Shown here: positions 1-5,858 of the stretch, in pieces
How positions within the stretch are numbered: position 1 is the stretch's first letter
How the letters are laid out: every line of letters begins with the position of its first letter
Source of the DNA: Kiritimatiellia bacterium
Lineage (GTDB): Bacteria > Verrucomicrobiota > Kiritimatiellia > RFP12 > UBA1067
Reading direction: 5' to 3'
Assembly (NCBI GenBank): GCA_017648225.1
Contig: JAGCJE010000224.1
Span: forward strand, 1-6,739
DNA length: 6,739 nt
The notes under the pieces: generated by a model
Told to the model about the DNA's origin: nothing
The model's input: only the letters and a program-made list of their open reading frames with translations
Databases searched by the model: none
Position numbers and translations under genes: made by a program

Positions 1-1
1 C

Positions 2-127
2 CGGTACGGTAAAACTAAAATCAGAGGATGCGGAATTTACTTTTCTTTTCCCGAAGAATTCGTTAAAATATCTTCAAAGGTTGAGATTGAGTCTTCCGAC
101 ATAAAATTCGAAGGAGTTGAATTATAA
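2..127 (+). CDS. 3' end of an unidentified gene, possibly lptC
   Basis: An open frame runs in from the left edge for 41 codons and ends in TAA. The visible tail is lysine- and glutamate-rich with alternating hydrophobic residues (for example FVKISSKVEIESSDIKFEGVEL), which fits the last beta-strands of an OstA/LptC-type beta-jellyroll protein. Its TAA shares one base with the ATG of lptA, so the two genes are translationally coupled. In many Gram-negatives lptC, the bitopic inner-membrane partner that passes LPS from LptB2FG to LptA, lies directly before lptA. The lptC assignment rests mainly on that position, because too little of the protein is present to recognise a motif. The fragment looks richer in A+T than the following genes. 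Confidence 0.5.
   Translation, partial: RYGKTKIRGCGIYFSFPEEFVKISSKVEIESSDIKFEGVEL
111..116 (+). promoter_or_regulatory. Ribosome binding site of lptA
   Basis: AAGGAG lies 10 bases before the ATG at 127, inside the last codons of the upstream gene. It supports this start. The nearest in-frame stop upstream of that ATG is the TGA at 118-120, so no longer ATG, GTG or TTG start is possible. Confidence 0.6.
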
Positions 128-705
128 TGTTTTTTGCATCATTGATGATGGCTGCGGCGATTCCCGCCGCGAGCGTGCAGCCCGATGCGACGGCGGGCGG
201 AGCTCCCGTCGTCGTCGTCGCCGGAAAAGGATCCGAAAAGACCTCCAAGGCGGCGTCCGCCGCACCGCGCAACGTGAAAGTCACGAGCGATAGATCGACC
301 TACCTGCGCAAGGAAGGCGTTCTCGTTTTCGACGGTAACGTTTTCGTCGACGACGTCGAGTTCAAGATGCATGCCGACGAGGTTACTCTTTTTCTCGGCG
401 GAACGAACGAGCTTAAGCGTATCGTCGCCATCGGTAACGTCGCCGTGACGAACGAGCTTCGTTCAGGCACTTGCGCAAAGGCCACCTACAACAAGGCGTT
501 GAGTCGGGTTATCCTTTACGGAGACGAGGCGAAGGGTATCACCGCAAAGCTCAACGACAACGGAAAGCGCAAGAGCCAGGTCGAAGGGCGCAAGATAACC
601 TTTTGGATAGATACGGAACAGGTGGAGGTCGACGGATCCGTGATCACCGTCGACGTCGGCAACGGTGACATGAAGGACAGCGCAAAGCGCTTCCTCGGAA
701 ATTAG
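127..705 (+). CDS. lptA: LptA/OstA-family periplasmic LPS transport protein
   Basis: This 192-residue protein is predicted to be the periplasmic bridge that carries lipopolysaccharide from the inner-membrane LptB2FGC complex to LptD in the outer membrane. Residues 1-16 form a short hydrophobic, Ala-rich export signal with likely cleavage after the AAS/V region. A low-complexity linker (about 17-48, including four valines in a row) follows. The OstA-type beta-jellyroll spans about 49-178, with the recognisable pattern VKVTSDRSTYL...VFDGNVFVDD...MHADEVTLFL and a second repeat around GNVAVTNE and ATYNKALSRVIL. Length is close to the usual 170-200. Its position between a possible lptC and lptB strongly supports the call. 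Oddly, the signal peptide has no Lys or Arg before the hydrophobic core. Sequence identity outside the core strands is likely low, so the name rests on fold pattern plus context. Confidence 0.85.
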   Translation: MFFASLMMAAAIPAASVQPDATAGGAPVVVVAGKGSEKTSKAASAAPRNVKVTSDRSTYLRKEGVLVFDGNVFVDDVEFKMHADEVTLFLGGTNELKRIVAIGNVAVTNELRSGTCAKATYNKALSRVILYGDEAKGITAKLNDNGKRKSQVEGRKITFWIDTEQVEVDGSVITVDVGNGDMKDSAKRFLGN

Positions 706-724
706 GATTGAAACTTTCAACAAG

Positions 725-1531
725 ATGATGCAAGACGATGTAGTATCTCAGGCGATGAGCGCGATGGCTGCGGAGAAGTCCGCCGCCGCGGATGTCGCCG
801 CCGAAAAAGAACCTGATCTCAAGGCGACCGGACTCGTTAAGATTTACGGTGACCGTACCGTCGTCAACGGGATGGACGTTTGCTGTTCGTGCGGTGAGAT
901 AGTCGGACTTCTCGGCCCCAACGGCGCCGGCAAGACGACGACGTTTTACATGGTCGTGGGTCTTGTGACCCCCAATCAGGGCAAAGTCGAGTTTCGAGGC
1001 GAGGATATCACGTTCGATCCCGTTTACAAGCGAGCCCGCAAAGGTCTCGGTTATCTGGCCCAGGAGCCGAGCATTTTCAGAAAGCTTTCGGTCTGGAATA
1101 ACGTCATGGCGATTCTTGAAACGATGCCTTTTGACGCTAAAAAGCGCAAGGCGCGGGCCGAGGAACTTCTCGCGCCGTTTGATCTCATGAAGGTCGCCGA
1201 TCAACCCGCCTATACGCTTTCCGGCGGAGAGCGGCGCAAGCTCGAGATTGCCAGAGCCCTTGTCCGCAATCCTTCGATTCTCATGCTGGACGAGCCTTTC
1301 GCGGGCGTAGATCCGCTGTCGGTCAATGAAATTCAGGACATCATCCGCCGACTCGCCAAGCAGGGTCTCGGAATCATTATAACGGATCACAACGTGCGTG
1401 AAACTTTGTCGGTCGTCGATCGCGCGTACATGGTCTACAACGGCCGTCTTTTGAAAGAGGGCACGACCGAGGAACTTATCCGCGACGAGGATGTCCGTTC
1501 GCGTTATCTCGGCGAAGATTTCAGAATGTAA
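725..1531 (+). CDS. lptB: LPS export ABC transporter ATP-binding protein LptB
   Basis: This is the cytoplasmic ATPase that dimerises and powers LptF/LptG to pull LPS out of the inner membrane. All ABC motifs are visible: Walker A GPNGAGKT at 64-71, Q-loop Gln113 in LAQEPSIF, signature LSGGE at 165-169, Walker B ILMLDEP at 185-191, a D-loop near 194-197 and switch His222 in TDHNVRET. The stretches GLLGPNGAGKTTTFYMVVGL and the C-terminal YLGEDFRM are close to textbook LptB, so this is not a generic ABC ATPase. At 268 residues it is longer than the usual 240 or so, because about 30 Ala/Asp/Glu-rich residues precede the ABC domain. No good Shine-Dalgarno sits before the ATG at 725; internal ATGs at 755 and 764 are alternatives, so the start is uncertain. 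It lies 19 bases after lptA. A Cys-Cys-Ser-Cys run (53-56) just before Walker A is unusual. Confidence 0.95.
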   Translation: MMQDDVVSQAMSAMAAEKSAAADVAAEKEPDLKATGLVKIYGDRTVVNGMDVCCSCGEIVGLLGPNGAGKTTTFYMVVGLVTPNQGKVEFRGEDITFDPVYKRARKGLGYLAQEPSIFRKLSVWNNVMAILETMPFDAKKRKARAEELLAPFDLMKVADQPAYTLSGGERRKLEIARALVRNPSILMLDEPFAGVDPLSVNEIQDIIRRLAKQGLGIIITDHNVRETLSVVDRAYMVYNGRLLKEGTTEELIRDEDVRSRYLGEDFRM

Positions 1532-1553
1532 AAGCAAAAAAAGAACCAAAAGA

Positions 1554-1559
1554 AAGGAG
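1554..1559 (+). promoter_or_regulatory. Strong ribosome binding site of hpf
   Basis: AAGGAG is placed 7 bases before the ATG at 1567. The whole lptB-hpf gap (1532-1566) is A-rich and contains no T, so it should be unstructured in mRNA. This is the best Shine-Dalgarno in the window and suggests that hpf is translated more strongly than its neighbours. I see no terminator hairpin in the gap. Confidence 0.7.
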
Positions 1560-1566
1560 CAAGAAA

Positions 1567-1902
1567 ATGAGCATAGAAATCACCATGAGGCACAGCGATG
1601 TGAGACTTGAAGCTCTCAAGGAGTATGCGCAGCTGCGTATGGATAAGCTCGCCGCGAAATTTCCCAAAGTAACGTCCATCAATATCGTTATTGACATCGA
1701 CGTCAAGAAGCGCATGTATATGGCCGAAGTCGTCGCCAACCGTCTCGGTGAGACGGCCGTCGGCGCAAAGGAATTTTCCGAGAGCGCCAAGAGCGTCATC
1801 GACGCGGCCGCCGCGCGCGCCGAGCGTCAGCTCTTGAGAATGCGCGTCAAGGCCCGCAAGGGCGCTGTAAGAAAACAGCGCGCCGCATCCGCGAAGAACT
1901 GA
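1567..1902 (+). CDS. hpf: Ribosome hibernation-promoting factor, short form (HPF/YfiA family)
   Basis: This 111-residue protein belongs to the family that binds the 30S decoding channel and stabilises inactive ribosomes in stationary phase or under stress. The typical beta-alpha-beta-beta-beta-alpha layout is visible: strand 2-7 (SIEITM), helix 11-31 (DVRLEALKEYAQLRMDKLAA), strands 36-45 (TSINIVIDID) and 49-59, then a long helix 69-92 (EFSESAKSVIDAAAARAERQLL). A strongly basic tail (about 91-105) follows and should contact rRNA. The protein lacks the extra C-terminal dimerisation domain of long-form HPF (about 180-190 residues), so it is the short type. In proteobacteria a short hpf sits in the rpoN cluster beside PTS genes, and the same neighbourhood is seen here with hprK only 8 bases downstream. 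The start is fixed by a strong ribosome binding site. Confidence 0.92.
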   Translation: MSIEITMRHSDVRLEALKEYAQLRMDKLAAKFPKVTSINIVIDIDVKKRMYMAEVVANRLGETAVGAKEFSESAKSVIDAAAARAERQLLRMRVKARKGAVRKQRAASAKN

Positions 1903-1910
1903 GATTAAAA

Positions 1911-2918
1911 ATGAAAAACCTGCCAGCCAAAGACGCCGACAAGGGTACGAACTTCACCGTGGCCGACTTCCTTGAAGCCGGACGCGACCGTTTGAAGATA
2001 AAACTGGTTGCGGGGGCTGAAAACGTCTCCAAGGTGATGGCCGAGCCTATAGTCAACCGTCTCGGGCTGGCGCTTACGGGTTTTTTCGGGTGCTTCGCGT
2101 GGAAGCGACTCCAGCTTGTCGGAAATGCCGAGTGGGCGTATCTCACTTCGCTTTCCGACGAGGAACGTACAGCGAGATTCAGAGAGCTTACCGCCCACAA
2201 GGCATGGCTTTTCGTGTTTACGGCCGATCGTCACGCCTCTGCCGAGGAGATAAAAATAGCTGAAGAGTGCGGGGCGGTCATAATGGAAAGCCCTCTGAAG
2301 ACCCGCATCTTCTCCCGTCACGCCACGTTTATAATGGAGCAGCTCGGTGCGCCTAAAACGTCTCTGTACGGGACTATGATCGAAGTGTCCGGACTTGGGG
2401 TTCTCATCGAAGGCGATCCCGGACTCGGAAAGAGTGAAACGGCTCTCGGTCTCATCAAGCGCGGCAACGCGCTCATCGCGGACGATCTGACATGCATCCG
2501 CAAGGATGTCGCGACGAACTTCCTCTTCGCCAGCGCGAGCGATTCGACCGCCGGCTTCATGGAGATCCGCGGCATCGGCATCATGAACGTTTCGAGAGTT
2601 TTCGGAGTCAATGCGGTGCGAGGCGAAAAACGTCTCCAGCTCGTCTTGACGCTTAAACGTCTCGATGACATAAAGGGCGAAGTCGACCGTATCGGTCAGA
2701 CCCGCCGGGCGCGCACGATTCTCGGAGTCGACGTGCCGAACATTATTATTCCGGTTTCGGAAGGGCGCGATCTCGTTAATCTCGTAGAGACGGCGGCCCA
2801 GCAGCAGAAGTTGATTTTGGCAGGGTATGATCCTGTGGCTGATTTATCGGATCACCTCCATCGCAGAGCTCAAGATTTTAAGGTGAAAAAAGGGAAGGCT
2901 AAAACAAATGGCAGATAA
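1911..2918 (+). CDS. hprK: HPr kinase/phosphorylase with altered catalytic residues
   Basis: In known systems this enzyme phosphorylates HPr on its regulatory serine using ATP or PPi, and removes the phosphate by phosphorolysis. The N-terminal domain (about 15-140) contains FTVADFLE and LQLVGNAEWAYL, typical of the family. The C-terminal kinase domain has a P-loop GDPGLGKSE (168-176), the acidic pair Asp191-Asp192, the family signature MEIRGIGIMNVSRVFGVNAVR beginning near 217, and DRIG near 259-262. Length (335) is normal. Three departures stand out. Tyr153 occupies the place of the conserved active-site His (exactly 21 residues before the P-loop Lys174, as His138/Lys159 in lactobacillar HprK). 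Pro170 replaces the usual P-loop Ser. PVSEGRD (281-287) replaces the usual PVKPGRN or PVRPGRN loop tied to dephosphorylation. The target gene ptsH overlaps its 3' end by 11 bases. Its own ribosome binding site is weak, suggesting coupling to hpf. Confidence 0.93.
   Translation: MKNLPAKDADKGTNFTVADFLEAGRDRLKIKLVAGAENVSKVMAEPIVNRLGLALTGFFGCFAWKRLQLVGNAEWAYLTSLSDEERTARFRELTAHKAWLFVFTADRHASAEEIKIAEECGAVIMESPLKTRIFSRHATFIMEQLGAPKTSLYGTMIEVSGLGVLIEGDPGLGKSETALGLIKRGNALIADDLTCIRKDVATNFLFASASDSTAGFMEIRGIGIMNVSRVFGVNAVRGEKRLQLVLTLKRLDDIKGEVDRIGQTRRARTILGVDVPNIIIPVSEGRDLVNLVETAAQQQKLILAGYDPVADLSDHLHRRAQDFKVKKGKAKTNGR
2891..2898 (+). promoter_or_regulatory. Ribosome binding site of ptsH inside hprK
   Basis: AGGGAAGG lies 9 bases before the ATG at 2908, within the last codons of hprK. 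It sets the start of ptsH and explains how HPr can be translated independently although its gene overlaps hprK. Confidence 0.55.
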
Positions 2919-3192
2919 ACTTACGAGAGAATTCACCCTGCATAACAAGTACGGGATGCATGTCCGTCCGGCCGGGCTTTTCGCCAAGACCGCGAGCCGC
3001 TTCGATGCGAACGTCGAGGTTGAGAAGGACGGCAACGCCGTTTCCGGAAAGTCGATCATGGCGCTTATGACGCTTGAGGCTACGTGCGGAACGGTTCTGA
3101 AAGTGACGGCGAGCGGTCCTCAGGCCGTAGAGGTCTTGGATGAGCTTGAAGCGCTTGTAGCGCGCAAGTTCGATATTCCGGATGAGCAGTAA
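2908..3192 (+). CDS. ptsH: Phosphocarrier protein HPr
   Basis: This 94-residue cytoplasmic phosphocarrier takes phosphate from enzyme I and hands it to EIIA domains. The active-site loop is GMHVRPAG, with the phosphorylatable His18 (His15 of classical HPr) and the supporting Arg20. The regulatory site is also intact: Ser49 in VSGKSIMALMTL corresponds to Ser46, the residue modified by HprK. Presence of both sites, right next to hprK and ptsI, indicates an HPr that can be both EI-charged and serine-phosphorylated, rather than an NPr-type paralogue lacking the serine site. Length is slightly above the typical 85-90 because of a short acidic C-terminal tail (DIPDEQ). The 5' end overlaps hprK by 11 bases and the 3' end overlaps the first possible ptsI start by 11 bases. 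No sugar-specific EII gene is visible nearby. Confidence 0.96.
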   Translation: MADKLTREFTLHNKYGMHVRPAGLFAKTASRFDANVEVEKDGNAVSGKSIMALMTLEATCGTVLKVTASGPQAVEVLDELEALVARKFDIPDEQ

Positions 3193-4969
3193 GTCGATGA
3201 AAACGATCGCGGGACTGCCGACGGCGAGAGGCTTCGCCGCCGGTCCTGTGTTCATTTATCGCGGAGACGGCGAGATTCCTATCCGCGAATACGTCATCGA
3301 AGAGCATCTCGTCGATAATGAGATGCGCCGGCTTCAGCGCGCGATGGTCGAAACGAAGCGCGACCTTGAGGGGCTTATCTCCGTTCTCAAGGAGCGTACA
3401 GGCCGCTCTGATGTGCGAGTTTTCGAGTGTCATCTGATGATCCTCGAGGACATCGTTCTCCAGGACGAGACCAAAAGTTACATTTTGAAAGACCGTCTTA
3501 ACGCCGAGGCCGCTGTGCGCAGGACGGCGAGCGGGGCGCGGGCCCAGTTCGAACGGATGAACGATCCGTATTTCAGAGAGCGCGTGCGCGATCTCGACGA
3601 TATTGAGCGCCGTCTTCTTAAAACGCTTATCGGCTACGACAGGCATCCGAAGCTGGAATTGACGACTCCATCGATTGTCGTGGCCGACGATCTGACTCCG
3701 TCCGAGACTGTTCAGCTTCCGAAGGAGTTTGTTCTTGGTATTGCGATCAACGGCGGCTCGACGACGAGCCACGCCGCACTTCTTGCCAGAGCCCTTGCCA
3801 TACCGGCCGTTACTGGCCTTGGGGATATTACTTCGCGCGTATCTCCCGGAGAGACGGTTCTTTTAGACGGCACCAACGGCGCTATAACCTTAAATCCCGA
3901 CAAGCAGACGGAGGCTGAGTTCGCCGCTCTGGTGAAGCGCCAGAAAGATCTCGCCGAGGAGGTTGCCGCGGGCGTTCCCGCGGGTACTCTTAAAGACGGC
4001 GGTGAGATTCTCATTTACGCCAATATTCATCCCGGCGTCCCGATCGCGGGAGTTAAGGCGTACGGAGCGCGCGGAATCGGGCTTTACAGGAGCGAATACC
4101 TCTGGCTGACCAACGAGGTCGAGCCTTCCGAGGAGGAGCAGTTCGAGGCGTACCGCAGCGCCGTTGAATTTACTGCCAAGTTCATGCCGCCCGGAGCGTC
4201 GGCCACGATACGCGCTCTCGATATCGGCGGCGACAAAATGGTTCGCGGAATAACCGCCAGGGAGTCCAATCCTTTTCTCGGCAACCGTTCGATCCGTTAT
4301 CTTCTTTCGAACCGCGAGGTGATGCGTACGCAGTTCCGCGCGATTCTCCGCGCATCCGCCTACGGGCAGACGCGCCTGATGTATCCGATGGTCTCTTGTG
4401 TCGAGGAGATGACCGAGGTCGCCTGCGCGCTCGAATCAATCAAGCGCGAACTGGCCGCCGAAGGTGTCGAGTTCGACAGGAACATCAAGGTCGGAGCGAT
4501 GATAGAAGTTCCGAGCGCGGCGCTGCTGGCCAGGGAACTCGCCGCCCATTGCGATTTCTTTTCGATCGGAACGAACGATCTCGTCCAATATACGATGGCG
4601 GCCGATCGCGGCAACGAGGCTGTCGCGCATCTTTATCAGCCTCTTAATCCCGCCGTAACGAAGCTCGTCAAGATGACGCTCGATGCGGCTAAGGGCGCTG
4701 GAATTCCGGTGAGCGTATGCGGTGAGTCCGCTGCCGATCCCGTCGTCGGACTTTACTGGGCCGCACTCGGCGCGGATACGCTTTCGATGAGCGCGTCGTA
4801 TATTCCCGTGATGACGAAACTTTTTTCGTCGCTTACGCGCGCCGATCTCGAGGAGTATGCGAAAATTCCCGAATCGCTGCCTTTCGGTTCCACCGCTCAG
4901 GCGATATACGGCGCATGTCACGATTGGCTCGCGGCGAAGGTACCCGAACTTCGCGAGAATATCGTATGA
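3182..4969 (+). CDS. ptsI: Phosphoenolpyruvate-protein phosphotransferase (PTS enzyme I)
   Basis: Enzyme I autophosphorylates from PEP and charges HPr on histidine. The protein (595 residues) has the normal single-chain layout without a GAF domain. It runs from an N-terminal part starting MKTIAGLPTARGFAAGPVF, through the HPr-binding helices (about 35-150) and the phosphohistidine domain with His197 in STTSHAALLARAL, to a C-terminal PEP-binding barrel. Barrel landmarks are GIGLYRSEYLWL (298-309), RALDIGGDK (344-352), NPFLGNRSIR, MIEVPSAALLA (440-450), SIGTNDLVQYTMAADRGN (461-478) and the catalytic cysteine Cys513 in CGESAADP. All key PEP/Mg ligands appear present. The phosphohistidine loop reads G-S-T-T-S-H instead of the usual G-G-x-T-S-H. 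The start is ambiguous: the ATG at 3182 overlaps ptsH, while the ATG at 3197 gives the more typical MKTIAG start 4 bases after the ptsH stop. Neither has a clear Shine-Dalgarno. Confidence 0.96.
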   Translation: MSSKSMKTIAGLPTARGFAAGPVFIYRGDGEIPIREYVIEEHLVDNEMRRLQRAMVETKRDLEGLISVLKERTGRSDVRVFECHLMILEDIVLQDETKSYILKDRLNAEAAVRRTASGARAQFERMNDPYFRERVRDLDDIERRLLKTLIGYDRHPKLELTTPSIVVADDLTPSETVQLPKEFVLGIAINGGSTTSHAALLARALAIPAVTGLGDITSRVSPGETVLLDGTNGAITLNPDKQTEAEFAALVKRQKDLAEEVAAGVPAGTLKDGGEILIYANIHPGVPIAGVKAYGARGIGLYRSEYLWLTNEVEPSEEEQFEAYRSAVEFTAKFMPPGASATIRALDIGGDKMVRGITARESNPFLGNRSIRYLLSNREVMRTQFRAILRASAYGQTRLMYPMVSCVEEMTEVACALESIKRELAAEGVEFDRNIKVGAMIEVPSAALLARELAAHCDFFSIGTNDLVQYTMAADRGNEAVAHLYQPLNPAVTKLVKMTLDAAKGAGIPVSVCGESAADPVVGLYWAALGADTLSMSASYIPVMTKLFSSLTRADLEEYAKIPESLPFGSTAQAIYGACHDWLAAKVPELRENIV

Positions 4970-5856
4970 TACGCGTAAAAGAGATAGTCCTGGAACGTAT
5001 CGAGACCGCCATAGGCGATGTTGAAATCGACAATCGCGGGGTTATGTCCGACAAGGCTATCGATGCGACCGGATTTACTAAACGCTTCGTTGTTGGGGAG
5101 GGTGTTTCCCTTTTCGACCTTTCGATGGCTGCCGCATCCAAAATCCCGCGTGAAGAACTTTCCGAAATAGGTGGAGTCGTCGCGGCGACATTTTCGAGCG
5201 AGAAGCGCTTTCCCCAATTGTCTGTAGCTGTAGCTTCGGCGCTCGGTCTCGGGGCGGATATTCCCGCGTTCGATCTTCAGATGGCCTGCAGTGCATATCC
5301 GTACGCCGTTTATCTCGCGGGCCGGATGGCGGCCGACACGGGGCGGAAGATTCTTGTTGTTGACGGCGACATCCAGTCGGCGCTCTCGGATCCCGCCGAT
5401 ACGGCGACAACTCCGCTCTTCAGCGATGTCGCGAGCGCGACGGTAGTTTCGGCGGGCGAGGGCGATGACAGTTTTGCTGCCTTTTATTCAAAGGCTTCTG
5501 AAGCGCTTTCGTGCGACGCGTCCGGCCCGATAAAAATGGACGGTTTTGGCGTTTTTTCCTTCGTCGCGTGCGAAGTCGCTCCGTTTCTGAAGCGTTTCAT
5601 CGCCGATATCGGAGAGGTTCGCATGGACGCGTTCGTTCCGCATCAGGCCAATATGTATATGGTTCGGCAGTTGGCCAACACGCTCGGATTAGCCGATAAA
5701 CTTCATACGAGCGGCGAAGAGTTCGCCAACCCCGGCTCCGTGTCCATTCCGCTCACCATTGCCGAGCGCGGCGTTTCAGGGCGCGTTCTTATAGCCGGAT
5801 TCGGCGCCGGGCTTTCGGCCTCCGCCGCTGTAGTTACGGTTAAGAGCCGGGATTGA
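4966..5856 (+). CDS. 3-oxoacyl-ACP synthase III-like (FabH-family) thiolase-fold enzyme
   Basis: This 296-residue protein belongs to the KAS III group, which condenses an acyl-CoA or acyl-ACP with malonyl-ACP, or in some branches transfers acyl groups. The catalytic triad is complete and spaced as in FabH: Cys108 in FDLQMACSAYPYAVYLAG, His226 in VPHQAN and Asn255 in FANPGSVSIPLTIAE. ATGFTKRFVV near 34-43 matches the TGIxxR segment of KAS III. I chose the ATG at 4966, which makes a classic ATGA overlap with the ptsI stop; a longer frame from 4915 adds 17 residues with no family similarity. It is shorter than E. coli FabH (317), and the N-terminus (VLERIETAIGDVEIDN) is divergent, so it may be a specialised KAS III rather than the housekeeping FabH. 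The adjacent acyl carrier protein is the likely partner. The substrate cannot be read from the sequence. Confidence 0.85.
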   Translation: MIRVKEIVLERIETAIGDVEIDNRGVMSDKAIDATGFTKRFVVGEGVSLFDLSMAAASKIPREELSEIGGVVAATFSSEKRFPQLSVAVASALGLGADIPAFDLQMACSAYPYAVYLAGRMAADTGRKILVVDGDIQSALSDPADTATTPLFSDVASATVVSAGEGDDSFAAFYSKASEALSCDASGPIKMDGFGVFSFVACEVAPFLKRFIADIGEVRMDAFVPHQANMYMVRQLANTLGLADKLHTSGEEFANPGSVSIPLTIAERGVSGRVLIAGFGAGLSASAAVVTVKSRD

Positions 5857-5858
5857 GA

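Noticed and set aside
644..1549. A 301-codon open frame on the minus strand, opposite lptB
   Set aside because: It mirrors lptB, whose ABC motifs are complete and unmistakable. The antisense product has no recognisable domain and arises from the codon bias of the sense gene.
1532..1566. Possible terminator or promoter between lptB and hpf
   Set aside because: The gap is A-rich with no T and no inverted repeat, so it looks only like a leader with a strong ribosome binding site.
3080..3772. A 230-codon minus-strand open frame opposite ptsH and ptsI
   Set aside because: It is a shadow of strongly conserved sense genes, with an Arg/His-rich product typical of antisense translation and no domain.
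4436..4921. A 161-codon minus-strand open frame opposite ptsI
   Set aside because: It lies fully inside the conserved PEP-binding barrel of enzyme I and has no motif or ribosome binding site of note.
4915..4965. A longer start for the KAS III-like gene, adding 17 residues
   Set aside because: The extra residues (MSRLARGEGTRTSREYR) overlap ptsI and do not resemble a KAS III N-terminus, while the ATG at 4966 gives a classic ATGA overlap and a normal family start.
5853..5858. A TTG start for the acyl carrier protein, overlapping the KAS III stop
   Set aside because: ATG codons directly follow at 5859 and 5862 and the added two residues carry no family signal. It remains possible but is less likely.
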